64,000 nt of DNA, taken from positions 151,530 to 215,529 of the forward strand of contig WRHO01000001.1 in the NCBI GenBank assembly GCA_009783205.1, written 5' to 3'. Within the stretch, counting starts at the first letter, position 1. Each line of letters starts with the position of its first letter. Positions 1-8,605 of this stretch are shown here, one piece after another. Both the position numbers and the translations under genes were made by a program. Source of the DNA: Oscillospiraceae bacterium (GTDB lineage: Bacteria > Bacillota > Clostridia > Oscillospirales > Ruminococcaceae). A model generated the notes under the pieces. That model was not told the origin of the DNA, searched no databases, and saw nothing but the letters and a program-made list of their open reading frames with translations.

Positions 1-77
1 ATTACGGTCGGCGGTTTGACGGTATTAAAGACGCATTGGCGGGGCATAACACAGATATAGGAAGTATGAAATCATGA
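1..77 (+). CDS. 3' end of an unidentified gene (truncated by window edge)
   Basis: An open frame starting at base 3 runs off the left edge and stops with TGA at 75-77. Only the last 24 residues are present, ending in DIGSMKS. The stop overlaps the next ATG as ATGA, so the two genes are very likely translationally coupled. The fragment is too short to assign to a family. Confidence 0.5.
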   Translation, partial: YGRRFDGIKDALAGHNTDIGSMKS

Positions 78-241
78 ACAGATACGAAGTAATAGGAATG
101 TTTACCGCAATGGAGGCATTGTATGACACGAAACAGTATGAAAAATTAGGCGAAGTCATCAAGAAAACCTTAGCGGCGGCAGAGGGGAAAAGCTTTAAGT
201 CTGATAGTAACAAAGACGATGAGATACAAGCTACAGACTGA
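74..241 (+). CDS. small hypothetical protein, 55 aa
   Basis: This ORF is missing from the supplied track. It starts at ATG 74, overlapping the previous stop by ATGA, and reads MNRYEVIGMFTAMEALYDTK before ending at TGA 239-241. It is acidic and Lys-rich toward the C-terminus with no signal peptide or membrane segment, and is probably a small helical protein. Its stop lies only 2 bp from the convergent prepilin peptidase stop. The ATGA coupling supports it being real. I do not recognise the family. Confidence 0.5.
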   Translation: MNRYEVIGMFTAMEALYDTKQYEKLGEVIKKTLAAAEGKSFKSDSNKDDEIQATD

Positions 242-243
242 TT

Positions 244-1104
244 TCAATGCCCCATAAACGACAAATACCAACCGACAATTTCGCCGCCGAATAAAAAGCC
301 ACAGGCGATTCCGAACGCTAAATACGGGCCGAACGGCATAACGGTACCTTTTGGGGAAGGCAACCGGGAGGGTTGCGCGTTTTGCTCGAGTGTATCGGGC
401 ATATTCGATTCATTGTTGTCGTCGAAAACGGTGAGCGATTTGCTTTTATCGGTTGCTTTGATAATAATACCGCCGATTGCCCCCACGAGAATGGCGATAA
501 ACGCGGCGGGTACAATGTTCCGACCGAGAAGAAGTCCCGCGGCCGCCATTAATTGAACATCGGCACCGCCCATTGCGCCGAAGAAGAGGAAAACGGCAAA
601 CGGGACGGAAATGACGACCGCGCCCAATAGGTGTTCGTACCACGGCGACATTGCCTCGACAACTCCGAATAGAGGCAGAACAATTGCGACTATGCCTAAT
701 GCGGCGATTGTAGCGGGACACCAATACTCGATTTCCCCCGTATCAATGTCGAAAAAAGAAAGGCATATTAAAACGGGAAACAATACTACGGCGACGGCTA
801 AGCTAAAGCTTACCCCCAAGGTTAAAAATGCGGCGACATACGATAAACCGCAAAGCGACTCAACGACGGCATAGCGCGGCGAAATTGCCGCTTTACAGTG
901 GCGACATTTTCCGCGAAGCAATAACCAGCTTAATACGGGGAAAAGGTCGTACCAGGCGATTGTACGGTTACAGGACATACAGCGTGAACGCCCTTTTACG
1001 AATTGTTCCTTTTTAGCGGTTCTGTAAATTACTACGTTCAGAAAGCTTCCGATAATTGTTCCGTACACAAACAGAATAACAATGATAAAAATTTCAAAAG
1101 GCAT
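244..1104 (-). CDS. pilD: prepilin peptidase (type IV leader peptidase, A24 family)
   Basis: Integral membrane aspartic protease that cleaves the class III leader of type IV pilins and usually N-methylates the new N-terminus. The first ~30 residues form a membrane helix ending FLNVVIYR. Two zinc-type CxxC pairs follow (C42-C45 CMSC and about C67-C70 CRHC). The two catalytic Asp sites are visible as FDIDTGEIE (near 117) and GGADVQLMAAAG (family GGGDxKLxAxxG; the usual Lys is Gln here). A conserved PFGPYLAFG lies near the C-terminus. The 286 aa length is normal, with an extra charged linker before the last helix. AAGGAG precedes the ATG. It is transcribed divergently from pilB/pilT, and its likely substrate is the pilin-like protein encoded at 30 kb. 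Confidence 0.92.
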   Translation of the reverse strand: MPFEIFIIVILFVYGTIIGSFLNVVIYRTAKKEQFVKGRSRCMSCNRTIAWYDLFPVLSWLLLRGKCRHCKAAISPRYAVVESLCGLSYVAAFLTLGVSFSLAVAVVLFPVLICLSFFDIDTGEIEYWCPATIAALGIVAIVLPLFGVVEAMSPWYEHLLGAVVISVPFAVFLFFGAMGGADVQLMAAAGLLLGRNIVPAAFIAILVGAIGGIIIKATDKSKSLTVFDDNNESNMPDTLEQNAQPSRLPSPKGTVMPFGPYLAFGIACGFLFGGEIVGWYLSFMGH

Positions 1105-1138
1105 AAAATAAGCTCCTTATATGTTAATGTTTACTATT

Positions 1139-1167
1139 ATAATAACATAAAAGAATGAAAAATGCAA
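1139..1167 (-). promoter_or_regulatory. sigma-A type promoter of pilD
   Basis: On the minus strand TTGCAT (1167-1162) and TATTAT (1144-1139) are separated by 17 bp, about 35 bp upstream of the prepilin peptidase start. No equally good + strand promoter was seen for pilB in the same gap. Confidence 0.5.
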
Positions 1168-1198
1168 ATAATCGAGGAAAGAAGAAGGGTAATTATAA

Positions 1199-2896
1199 AT
1201 GGGTCAAAATATTCGTATAGGCGAACTGCTTTTAGACAGCGGTTTCATTACAAACGACCAGCTTAATACTGCATTAGAAAAGCAAAAGGAAATGGGGGTA
1301 AAATTAGGCGACGCGCTTTTGAGCCTTGGCTTTGTTTCGGAGACGCAGCTTGTACACGCGCTTTCCGAGCGGTTAAAGGTGCCGTATGTTGATTTGTCTA
1401 CCTCGGATATTAATGTTGAGGCGGTCAAGAGGATTTCCGAGGCGGAGGCGCGAAAAAACATTTTAATTGCTTTTAAACAACAAAACGGGCGATTATTTGT
1501 CGCAACTAACGACCCGGTTAATTTCTTTGTATTTGAAGACCTTAAAGTTAAAACCGGTATGGAAATTCACCCTATGCTTTCCACAAAAACCGGTATTTTA
1601 GAAGCAATTAATAAGGCTTATTCCGATTCGGAACAAGAAGAGGTAATGAGCGATATAGACAAGGAATATGACGCAAGCGCAGAGCTTCTCAAGGCGCAGG
1701 AAGAGGCGGCGGCGTCCGATGAACGCGTAGACAACGCGCCTATTGTTAAGCTCGTAAACACGCTTGTGGAATCAGCATACCGCTCGAATGCGTCCGACAT
1801 ACATATTGAACCCTTTAAAGACAGAACGAGGATTCGTTTCAGAATAGACGGCGAATGTTTGGAAAAAATGGTGGTCAAGCCCGCCGTTCACTCATCGCTT
1901 GTCACCCGTTTGAAAATTTTGGCGGGTATGAATATCGCCGAAAAGCGTATACCGCTCGACGGTCGTTTCGGCGTGAAGATTGACGGAATTAACCTCGACC
2001 TCCGTGTATCGAGCGTTCCTACCGTTTACGGTGAAAAGGTGGTTGTCCGTCTCCTCTCGACGGCAGACGAGAAAACGAGGAAGGTGACCGACCTCGGTAT
2101 GAGCCAGTATAACTATCAAATGTTTAAGCAAATAATCCGCTGTCCGCATGGGGTAATGCTTGTTACCGGGCCGACCGGTTCGGGCAAATCCACAACGCTT
2201 TATGCGACGCTCGGAGAGCTTTCAAAAATCAACAATAACGTAGTAACCTGTGAAGACCCCGTGGAGAAGAAAATCGACGGCGTTAATCAGTGTCAGATGA
2301 ACGTAAAAGCGGGATATACCTTTGCGATTGCATTACGCGCAATTTTGCGTCAAGACCCGGATATAGTTATGGTGGGTGAAATACGCGACGGCGAAACCGC
2401 AGATATAGCAATACGCGCCGCAATAACCGGACACTTGGTTTTATCCACCCTCCATACAAATGATGCGGTGGGTTCAATTTTGCGTCTCGTAGACATGGGA
2501 ATCGCACCTTATATGGTGGCGTCGTCATTGGTGGGCGTTATAGCGCAACGTCTCGTTAAACAGCTTTGCAACGAGTGCGCGCAGGAAAGAATACTTGACG
2601 ACCCCGCCGATTTAAAATTGGTCAGCCAAAACGCCCCCGTGAAAATAAGAGAGGTAAAACACGACGGTTGCAGAGCCTGCAGAAACACGGGGTATTTAGG
2701 AAGAACGGCTATCTTTGAAATTGTTATTCCGAGCAATGCGATTAAAGAATGTATTTCAAAAAACGGAACTGCCGACGAAATCGGTCAATTGGCAAAACAA
2801 AACGGAACAAAGCTTTTAAGAGATAACGTAACCGAGATGGTTTTGGCGGGTAAAACGACAATGGACGAATTGGTTAAGGCGACTTACACGGTTTAA
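1199..2896 (+). CDS. pilB: type IV pilus assembly ATPase, PilB/GspE family
   Basis: Cytoplasmic secretion ATPase that powers pilus extension at the inner-membrane platform. The N-terminal ~150 residues match the GspE N-terminal domain (GQNIRIGELLLDSGFI). The ATPase core follows with Walker A GPTGSGKST, Asp-box/Walker B DPDIVMVGEIRD and His-box STLHTNDAVGS. Paired cysteines (LCNEC and CRAC) form the C-terminal zinc region typical of extension ATPases and absent from PilT. The length, 565 aa, is normal. It starts at ATG 1199 after GAAGAAGGG and lies 33 bp upstream of the pilT-like gene. No pilC or pilM-Q genes are in this window. Confidence 0.92.
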   Translation: MGQNIRIGELLLDSGFITNDQLNTALEKQKEMGVKLGDALLSLGFVSETQLVHALSERLKVPYVDLSTSDINVEAVKRISEAEARKNILIAFKQQNGRLFVATNDPVNFFVFEDLKVKTGMEIHPMLSTKTGILEAINKAYSDSEQEEVMSDIDKEYDASAELLKAQEEAAASDERVDNAPIVKLVNTLVESAYRSNASDIHIEPFKDRTRIRFRIDGECLEKMVVKPAVHSSLVTRLKILAGMNIAEKRIPLDGRFGVKIDGINLDLRVSSVPTVYGEKVVVRLLSTADEKTRKVTDLGMSQYNYQMFKQIIRCPHGVMLVTGPTGSGKSTTLYATLGELSKINNNVVTCEDPVEKKIDGVNQCQMNVKAGYTFAIALRAILRQDPDIVMVGEIRDGETADIAIRAAITGHLVLSTLHTNDAVGSILRLVDMGIAPYMVASSLVGVIAQRLVKQLCNECAQERILDDPADLKLVSQNAPVKIREVKHDGCRACRNTGYLGRTAIFEIVIPSNAIKECISKNGTADEIGQLAKQNGTKLLRDNVTEMVLAGKTTMDELVKATYTV

Positions 2897-2929
2897 ACAT
2901 GAATTAATTTTTAAAGGAGATATTTATAT

Positions 2930-4006
2930 ATGGGCAACACGGTTGATATCAACGCTATTCTCGACAAGGCGAGAGACATAGGCGCGTCGGACGTACATTT
3001 TACGGCGGGACTCCCCCCGATTATTCGTCTGCACGGCAGTATCAGAAAGCTTCCCGAATATCCCGATTTCACAGAGCCTATGATTGTCGAGGTTGTGAAT
3101 CAAATTACATCAGAGGTACACAGGGAGATTATTAAAGCCGGAAAAGACTCCGACTTCAGCTATGTTACGGCGGCGGGCTACAGACACAGGGTTAATGTGT
3201 TTCATCAGAGGGGGTATCACGCGATTGCTATTCGCTTACTTCGCAACGACATTCCTACGCCGAACGACTTAAAGCTTCCTAACGTAATGAGCGACTTCGC
3301 CCTTCGCCCGCGCGGACTTGTGCTTGTAACGGGGCCTACCGGCTCGGGTAAATCGACAACGCTCGCCGCTATGGTTGACCATGTAAACCGAAACAAAAAC
3401 GCGCATATTATAACAATAGAAGACCCGATAGAATATCTTCACACCCATAAACAGTCAATGATAAATCAACGCGAAATAAACGTCGACGTCGGCGATTTCG
3501 CGCTCGCCCTGCGCGCCGCTCTCCGTGAAGACCCCGATGTTATACTTGTAGGGGAAATGCGCGACTTTGAAACAATAAGTGCCGCTATAACCGCCGCAGA
3601 AACGGGGCATTTAGTTATGTCGACGCTTCATACAACGGGTGCCGCCGAAACGCTCGACCGTATTATCGACGTTTATCCGCCCAATTCTCAGGGACAGTGT
3701 CGTTCACAGCTCGCCGGTAACTTAGTTGCGGTAGTTTCACAAACGCTTGTTCCTACGGCGGACGGAAAAGGGCGCGTTGCCGCTTTTGAAATAATGGCTA
3801 CTAACGACGCAATAAGCGCGATGATTCGCGAGAATAAAATCTTCCAAATTCCGTCAGTAATAACTACGGGGCGCGCCTCGGGCATGAGAAGCCTTGACCA
3901 AGACCTTGCGCGGCTGACCCGAATGGGAACCATTACCGAAACCACCGGTCTCGAAAGATGTCAAGACCCGAAGGAATTTAAACGATTCCTGTCGATGCCG
4001 ATGTGA
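2930..4006 (+). CDS. pilT: twitching motility / pilus retraction ATPase PilT
   Basis: Hexameric ATPase that depolymerises type IV pili. A PAS-like N-terminal domain (GASDVHFTAGLPPIIR) precedes the RecA-like core with Walker A GPTGSGKST, Walker B DPDVILVGEMRD, and STLHTTGAAETLDRIID, the PilT-type AxRxID signature. It lacks the zinc cysteines of PilB. Length is 358 aa (PilT is usually 345-370). AAAGGAG stands 9-10 bp before ATG 2930. It follows pilB directly in the same operon and is followed by a strong terminator, so both pilus extension and retraction are encoded. Confidence 0.93.
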   Translation: MGNTVDINAILDKARDIGASDVHFTAGLPPIIRLHGSIRKLPEYPDFTEPMIVEVVNQITSEVHREIIKAGKDSDFSYVTAAGYRHRVNVFHQRGYHAIAIRLLRNDIPTPNDLKLPNVMSDFALRPRGLVLVTGPTGSGKSTTLAAMVDHVNRNKNAHIITIEDPIEYLHTHKQSMINQREINVDVGDFALALRAALREDPDVILVGEMRDFETISAAITAAETGHLVMSTLHTTGAAETLDRIIDVYPPNSQGQCRSQLAGNLVAVVSQTLVPTADGKGRVAAFEIMATNDAISAMIRENKIFQIPSVITTGRASGMRSLDQDLARLTRMGTITETTGLERCQDPKEFKRFLSMPM

Positions 4007-4009
4007 TGG

Positions 4010-4042
4010 CAGTTGACAGTTGACAATTGTCAGTTGACAGTT
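4010..4042 (+). repeat. dispersed GTTGACAGTTGACAATTG-type repeat, copy 1
   Basis: This stretch is built from the short unit GTTGACA/TGTCAAC in overlapping direct and inverted order, just after the pilT stop. The same composition recurs at 57344-57377 (after uvrB) and 63579-63613 (23S-5S spacer). Each copy can fold on itself. Similar CAACTGTCAATTG tracts occur in many unrelated genomes. Confidence 0.7.
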
Positions 4043-4043
4043 A

Positions 4044-4071
4044 GGGTAAGGATAAATCCTTACCCTTTTTT
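4044..4071 (+). terminator. intrinsic terminator after pilT
   Basis: A perfect 10-bp stem GGGTAAGGAT / ATCCTTACCC with a 2-nt AA loop (opening to a larger loop) is followed by six T. Confidence 0.85.
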
Positions 4072-4078
4072 ATACCGC

Positions 4079-4107
4079 TTGCATTATTTGTAAAGATGTG
4101 GTAGAAT
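4079..4107 (+). promoter_or_regulatory. sigma-A type promoter for fhs
   Basis: TTGCAT (4079-4084), 17-bp spacer, TAGAAT (4102-4107). The start of fhs lies 28 bp beyond the -10 box. Confidence 0.5.
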
Positions 4108-4134
4108 AATTATCATAGATAAAGGAGACTTATT

Positions 4135-5799
4135 ATGTTAAAAGATATTGAAATCGCAACCTCTGCAAAGCTTAAGCCTATAACCGAAATTGCCGAATCG
4201 CTCGGGATTGTTGAAGATGAGTTCGAACCATATGGCCGTTATAAGGCAAAGATTACTTCGAATATCCCAAAAGTAGCCGAAAATTTTAAACCGGAGGATT
4301 CGAGTCGGCTCGTTCTCGTTACCGCAATTAATCCGACGCCGGCGGGCGAGGGGAAAACAACCGTCAGTATAGGGCTGGCACAGGCACTTTGTAAAGCCGG
4401 CAAAAACGCCGTTCTTGCTTTACGCGAGCCGTCGTTAGGCCCCGTTTTCGGTGTGAAAGGCGGCGCGGCGGGCGGCGGCTATTCACAGGTGCTTCCAATG
4501 GAGGACATTAACCTGCATTTCACCGGCGATTTACACGCGCTTACATCTGCGAATAATCTTCTTTGCGCGTTGCTCGATAATCATATACAACAGGGGAACG
4601 CTTTGGGAATCGACCCGCGCCGCGTGCTTATCAAACGCTGTCTCGATATGAACGACCGCGCATTAAGGAATACCGTCGTGGGCTTGGGCGGTAAAGCCGA
4701 CGGCGTTCCGCGACAGGATGGATTTATAATCACGGTTGCAAGTGAAATAATGGCTATTTTGTGTCTTTGTGATGATTTAGAAGACTTAAAAGCGAGAATC
4801 GGACGCATTTTAACCGCTTACACCTATGACAATAAGCCGATATTTGCCAAAGACCTTGACGCGACCGGCGCGATGGCTGCGTTGCTCAAGGACGCTATTA
4901 ACCCAAACCTTGTACAAACTATTGAAAACACACCCGCTATTATTCACGGCGGCCCGTTTGCTAACATCGCTCACGGCTGTAACTCGGTCAGAGCGACAAG
5001 GCTCGCTTTGTCCTTAGCACAGAAATCGGGAAGTGACGGTTATGCGGTTACCGAAGCGGGTTTCGGCTCGGATTTGGGCGCGGAGAAGTTCTACGATATT
5101 AAATGTCGGTTGGCGGGGTTTAAGCCCGCTTGTACAGTGTTAGTCGCTACGGTAAGGGCGTTAAAGCACAATGGCGACGGCGTTCTCGAAAAAGGAATAA
5201 TTAACCTAATCACACATATAGAAAATCTAAAAAAATTCGGCGTACCCGTCGTCGTTGCAATTAACCGATTCCACACGGATACAGAAGAAGAGTTGAGTTT
5301 TATAAGAAAAAGCTGTGACGAATTATCGGTCAAAGCGATAACAACAGAGGTTTTTGCAAAAGGCGGCGCGGGCGGTCTCGAATTGGCAGAGGCGGTTATA
5401 GAAACCTGTAACAAGGTTAAAACGAGCTATAAACCCATTTATGATGTAAAGCTTTCCGTTAAAGATAAAATTGGAAAGGTCGCTAAAGAAATTTATCGCG
5501 CCGACGGGGTTGACTATACAAAATTAGCGGAAAAGGCTATTACAGATATAGAAAATCTTGGATTTGGAAACCTTCCCGTATGCGTAGCAAAAACGCAATA
5601 TTCTTTTTCCGACGACCCGACAAAGCTCGGTCGCCCAAAAAATTTCCGTATAACCGTACGAGATTTGCGGCTATCGGCGGGGGCGGGGTTTATTGTTGTG
5701 CTTACGGGCGAAATCATGACGCTCCCCGGGTTGCCTAAGGTTCCCGCGGCAAACAATATTGATATAGATTCTGCCGGTAACATAACGGGTTTGTTTTAA
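4135..5799 (+). CDS. fhs: formate-tetrahydrofolate ligase
   Basis: ATP-dependent synthesis of 10-formyl-tetrahydrofolate from formate. It is an entry point to one-carbon metabolism and the methyl branch of the Wood-Ljungdahl pathway in acetogens, although other Clostridia also carry it for purine synthesis. The P-loop [10 protein letters not shown] (near residue 67), [20 protein letters not shown] and FHTDTEEE-type regions are all recognisable. Length 554 aa matches the family (about 555). AAAGGAG precedes ATG 4135. It is the first gene of a tight block with tsaE, which starts on the base after the fhs stop. No other Wood-Ljungdahl genes are in the window. Confidence 0.95.
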   Translation: MLKDIEIATSAKLKPITEIAESLGIVEDEFEPYGRYKAKITSNIPKVAENFKPEDSSRLVLVTAINPTPAGEGKTTVSIGLAQALCKAGKNAVLALREPSLGPVFGVKGGAAGGGYSQVLPMEDINLHFTGDLHALTSANNLLCALLDNHIQQGNALGIDPRRVLIKRCLDMNDRALRNTVVGLGGKADGVPRQDGFIITVASEIMAILCLCDDLEDLKARIGRILTAYTYDNKPIFAKDLDATGAMAALLKDAINPNLVQTIENTPAIIHGGPFANIAHGCNSVRATRLALSLAQKSGSDGYAVTEAGFGSDLGAEKFYDIKCRLAGFKPACTVLVATVRALKHNGDGVLEKGIINLITHIENLKKFGVPVVVAINRFHTDTEEELSFIRKSCDELSVKAITTEVFAKGGAGGLELAEAVIETCNKVKTSYKPIYDVKLSVKDKIGKVAKEIYRADGVDYTKLAEKAITDIENLGFGNLPVCVAKTQYSFSDDPTKLGRPKNFRITVRDLRLSAGAGFIVVLTGEIMTLPGLPKVPAANNIDIDSAGNITGLF

Positions 5800-6309
5800 A
5801 TGGACGCATACGAAAAGCTAATTAAAACAAATTCGGTCGACGACACAATTAAATCCGGTGAAAACTTCGCAAAAAGCCTAAAAAGCGACACCGTTGTTTT
5901 ATTTTACGGCGATATGGGTGCGGGAAAAACTCACTTTGTAAAAGGAATGGCGATGGGGTTGAGCATAACCGACAATGTAACGAGTCCTACCTTCTCTTTA
6001 GTCAACGAGTATTTCGGCGAGCTTTCTAAACTAATACATTTTGACCTTTTCAGAATAAAAACCGCCGACGATTTGTATGCAATTGGCTTTTTTGATTATA
6101 TTGGTAAAGGCAAACAAGAGATAAGCCCAAAGGACGGGCTTTGCTCGTCCGCAGGGCGAATCTTGACGACGGATAGAGGTATAATCGCGATTGAATGGGC
6201 AGAGAATGTTCCCGAGCTTAAAAATGAATTAACCGAATACTACACGGTGAAAATAGAAAGAATCGCCGATAATGAAAGGAATATAACCATTGCTTATTCT
6301 CGGACTTGA
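5800..6309 (+). CDS. tsaE: tRNA threonylcarbamoyladenosine biosynthesis ATPase TsaE, with an inserted repeat-derived segment
   Basis: ATPase that works with TsaB and TsaD to make the t6A37 modification of ANN-decoding tRNAs. Walker A is GDMGAGKTHFVKG; switch/Walker B elements are seen as TSPTFSLVNEY, HFDLFRI and IAIEWAENVPE. The ATG begins immediately after the fhs TAA. Between GFFDYIG and IIAIEWAEN there is a stretch of about 20-23 residues (KQEISPKDGLCSS...) absent from the usual TsaE layout. It is encoded by a dispersed palindromic element (6113-6170) whose near-identical copy is intergenic at 39131-39188. The insertion keeps the frame, sits in a loop between the Walker B region and the last strand, and leaves core motifs intact, so the protein is probably functional. 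At 169 aa it exceeds the usual ~145-155 aa. Confidence 0.9.
   Translation: MDAYEKLIKTNSVDDTIKSGENFAKSLKSDTVVLFYGDMGAGKTHFVKGMAMGLSITDNVTSPTFSLVNEYFGELSKLIHFDLFRIKTADDLYAIGFFDYIGKGKQEISPKDGLCSSAGRILTTDRGIIAIEWAENVPELKNELTEYYTVKIERIADNERNITIAYSRT
6113..6170 (+). repeat. AACAAG-CTTG palindromic element inside tsaE
   Basis: 58 bp from AACAAGAG to CTTGACGAC, with nested inverted repeats (AAGCCC...GGGCTT and GGACG...CGTCC). It is almost identical base for base to the intergenic element at 39131-39188: from GATAAGCCC to CTTGACGAC only one substitution (GTCCGC against GTCCGG) is seen. It is translated as part of TsaE. Confidence 0.85.
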
Positions 6310-6955
6310 AAGCTCGGCGGTCGCCGCCTCCTGTGCAATTACACAAGACTCAAAGATTTTGGGCTACGCTTGTGTAAACGTAAGAATTACCCATTCGCAG
6401 ACGCTTATTCCGTTAGTCGAAGGTGTGCTTAAGGCAGCGGGATTGTCGCTCGATGATATTGACGCATTGGCTGTCTCGAACGGCCCCGGTTCGTTCACCG
6501 GGCTCCGTATAAGCGTAAGCGCGGTGAAGGGTCTTGCGCTTGCGCGAGGGCTTCCCGTCTGCGGCGTTTCAACATTACTTTCGTTAGCGCACAATCTTAC
6601 GGGGCGCGATGTAATAGCCTGCGCGGTAATGGACGCCCGCCGAAATCAGATTTACAACGCTCTGTTTGACATTAACGGCGAGGACATAACCCGTCTAACG
6701 CCCGACCGCGCAATATCGTTAGACGAGCTTTCCGAAGAGTTGGCGGATATTACCGAAAAAGAAATTGTTTTAGTTGGCGACGGCGCAGAATTAGTCGAAT
6801 CACAATTATACCTTCCCGTAGCGGCGGAAATTATCCGTTATCAAAACGCCGCGAGTGTATGTCTTTCCGCAAAGGATTTTATAACTGCAAAAGAGTTAAT
6901 GCCCGTTTATATAAGAAAGCCGCAGGCTGAACGAGAAAGAGAAAACAAGCAATAA
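6290..6955 (+). CDS. tsaB: tRNA threonylcarbamoyladenosine biosynthesis protein TsaB
   Basis: ASKHA-fold pseudo-enzyme that scaffolds TsaD and TsaE in t6A synthesis. The N-terminus LILGLESSAVAASCAI and the family signature SNGPGSFTGLRISVSAVKGL are clear, and it ends PVYIRKPQAERE as TsaB proteins do. It starts at TTG 6290, preceded by GAAAGGA, and overlaps tsaE by 20 bp; no better ATG exists. Length 221 aa is normal. tsaD and rimI, often adjacent, are not in this window. Confidence 0.92.
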   Translation: MLILGLESSAVAASCAITQDSKILGYACVNVRITHSQTLIPLVEGVLKAAGLSLDDIDALAVSNGPGSFTGLRISVSAVKGLALARGLPVCGVSTLLSLAHNLTGRDVIACAVMDARRNQIYNALFDINGEDITRLTPDRAISLDELSEELADITEKEIVLVGDGAELVESQLYLPVAAEIIRYQNAASVCLSAKDFITAKELMPVYIRKPQAERERENKQ

Positions 6956-6981
6956 TAAACAAATGTAAAGGAAGGTTTTTT

Positions 6982-7443
6982 ATGAAAAACGAAGAAAGAA
7001 TTTTATCCATACTCGAAGGTATGCAAAAGGAAATGACAGGGATGCGCGGCGATATTACAGAGATGCGCGGCGATATTACAGAGATGCGCGGCGATATTAC
7101 AGAGATGCGCGGCGATATTACAGAGATGCGCGGCGATATTACAGAGATGCGCGGCGATAATATAGAGATGCGCGGCGATATAGCAGGTCTGAAAAAAGAA
7201 ATGGCGGGTGTGCAAGAAGGAATGAAAAAAATGAACACCCGAATGACAGATATGCATAACAGCATTTGTAAGATTGAAATTGAACACGGTGAAAAATTAG
7301 GTTTATTATCCGATTCTTTGCCTATGACGAAAATTGTTCTTCAAAAAGTCGATAAGCTTCAAGATACGGTCGATAAGCTAAAATTCGGCGACGACGTCAT
7401 TAAGCTCGTAAATATAATTGAAAGCAAAAGCAAGGAGAAGTGA
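6982..7443 (+). CDS. coiled-coil protein with seven tandem heptads (MRGDITE)
   Basis: 153-aa soluble protein of unknown function. After about 20 residues come five exact MRGDITE heptads, then MRGDNIE and MRGDIAG; Met and Ile fall at i and i+4 positions, the spacing of a coiled coil. A second helical region (MNTRMTDMHNSI, VDKLQDTVDKL) follows. No membrane segment or signal peptide is seen. AAGGAAGG precedes ATG 6982. The stop overlaps the rpiB leader, so it belongs to the tsaB-rpiB-upp transcript. The length of the repeat array is likely to vary between strains. It resembles the small coiled-coil proteins often found in Clostridia; no function is inferred. Confidence 0.75.
   Translation: MKNEERILSILEGMQKEMTGMRGDITEMRGDITEMRGDITEMRGDITEMRGDITEMRGDNIEMRGDIAGLKKEMAGVQEGMKKMNTRMTDMHNSICKIEIEHGEKLGLLSDSLPMTKIVLQKVDKLQDTVDKLKFGDDVIKLVNIIESKSKEK
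7042..7188 (+). repeat. 21-bp in-frame tandem repeat (7 units)
   Basis: The unit ATGCGCGGCGATATTACAG+AG is repeated five times exactly (7042-7146), followed by two diverged units. Perfect identity at silent positions points to recent expansion. Confidence 0.9.
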
Positions 7444-7445
7444 GA

Positions 7446-7904
7446 ATGATTATAATAGGCTCCGACCACGCGGGATATGATTTAAAAGAATTTTTAAAAA
7501 AGAATCTCGAAAGGATTAATATGCCTTATGTCGATTGTGGGTGCGACGGGTCAAGCGTCGATTATCCCGATATCGCCGAGAGCGTATGCAGAAAAGTGTT
7601 AAAAGACCCCGATACAAATAAAGGCGTTATTATTTGCGGAACGGGAATCGGCGTTTCTATAACCGCCAATAAAATAAAGGGTGTTCGCGCCGCGTTATGC
7701 GCCGATTATTATTCGGCTAAGTATACAAGAATGCACAATAACTCTAACGTCATCTGTTTAGGCGGGCGCACTTTAGGCGAGGGGTGCGCTTGGGAAATGC
7801 TTGATATATGGTTAAAAACCGAATTTATCGGCGGGCGTCATAACGCGAGGGTTGACAAAATAACCGCTATTGAAAGTAAGGAGTGTATCGAAAATGAACA
7901 ATGA
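7446..7904 (+). CDS. rpiB: ribose-5-phosphate isomerase B
   Basis: Interconverts ribose 5-phosphate and ribulose 5-phosphate in the non-oxidative pentose phosphate pathway. RpiB/LacAB motifs are GSDHAGYDLKEFLK, the catalytic-Cys region VIICGTGIGVSITANK, and NNSNVICLGGRTLG. The track starts at GTG 7440, but CAAGGAG ends only 2-3 bp before it; ATG 7446 has proper spacing and gives the normal MIIIGSDHAGYDLK N-terminus (152 aa). It overlaps the upp start. Neighbouring upp suggests a nucleotide/ribose salvage unit. Confidence 0.93.
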   Translation: MIIIGSDHAGYDLKEFLKKNLERINMPYVDCGCDGSSVDYPDIAESVCRKVLKDPDTNKGVIICGTGIGVSITANKIKGVRAALCADYYSAKYTRMHNNSNVICLGGRTLGEGCAWEMLDIWLKTEFIGGRHNARVDKITAIESKECIENEQ

Positions 7905-8544
7905 TAAAATTCACGTTTTGACCCACCCTCTGATTCAACATAAAATATCACTCATGCGGGATAAAAACGCCGGCGCGAAGGAGTTCAGAGAGCTTACGTC
8001 CGAAGTTGCGTTATTGATGACTTATGAAGCAACGCGGGATTTGCCTTTGAAAAAGGTTCAAATAGAAACACCGGTTGCCCTTGCCGAAACCAACGTAATA
8101 ACGGGGAGAAAGGTCGCGCTTATACCAATATTGAGGGCGGGTCTCGGAATGGTTGACGGAGCGGTAAGCCTTATCCCCGCCGCAAAAATCGGACATATTG
8201 GTATTTGCCGAAGCTCGGACAGGGATAATCACATTAACGCAAATGTCGACGAATATTACTGTAAATTGCCTTTTGACATAAAAGAACGCGATGTTATAGT
8301 CATGGATTTAATGCTCGCCTCGGGAAACTGTGCGAGTGCGGCTATTTCTAAGGTAAAGGAAACGGGCGCAATGTCGATTAAATTTATATCGGTTATCTCC
8401 TGTCCCGAGGGGATAAATAATCTTCGGGATAATCACCCCGACGTTGAAATTTACACCGGCGCGCTCGATAAAGGTTTAAACGACGATATGTATATAATCC
8501 CGGGCTTTGGCGACGGCGGCGACAGAATTTTTGGGACGAAGTAA
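7894..8544 (+). CDS. upp: uracil phosphoribosyltransferase
   Basis: Converts uracil and PRPP to UMP (pyrimidine salvage). The N-terminus HVLTHPLIQHKISLMRDK and core TGRKVALIPILRAGLGMVDG are typical, as is the C-terminal YIIPGFGDGGDRIFGT that binds uracil. The PRPP loop reads VMDLMLASGNCASAAI where the family usually has DPMLATGGSA, so this copy diverges there. ATG 7894 is chosen over the track TTG 7870 because AAGGAG stands 10 bp upstream and it gives the family N-terminus; it overlaps rpiB by 11 bp. 216 aa. Confidence 0.93.
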   Translation: MNNDKIHVLTHPLIQHKISLMRDKNAGAKEFRELTSEVALLMTYEATRDLPLKKVQIETPVALAETNVITGRKVALIPILRAGLGMVDGAVSLIPAAKIGHIGICRSSDRDNHINANVDEYYCKLPFDIKERDVIVMDLMLASGNCASAAISKVKETGAMSIKFISVISCPEGINNLRDNHPDVEIYTGALDKGLNDDMYIIPGFGDGGDRIFGTK

Positions 8545-8605
8545 AAATAATTCTTTATGTGCAATATTAACAAATTTTTTACATTTTTTTTGTGACAATC
8601 AAATA

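Noticed and set aside
1139-1198. A sigma-A promoter for pilB on the plus strand
   Set aside because: TATAAT at 1138-1143 has no acceptable -35 at 16-18 bp.
7021-7190. Possible CRISPR array (regular 21-bp repeats)
   Set aside because: Units are directly adjacent with no spacers and lie in an ORF in frame. No other CRISPR-like array or cas gene was seen.
6879-7265. Minus-strand ORF of 128 aa with repeated ISPRISV
   Set aside because: Shadow of the 21-bp tandem repeat in the heptad-repeat gene; no SD, opposite strand to a well-supported operon.
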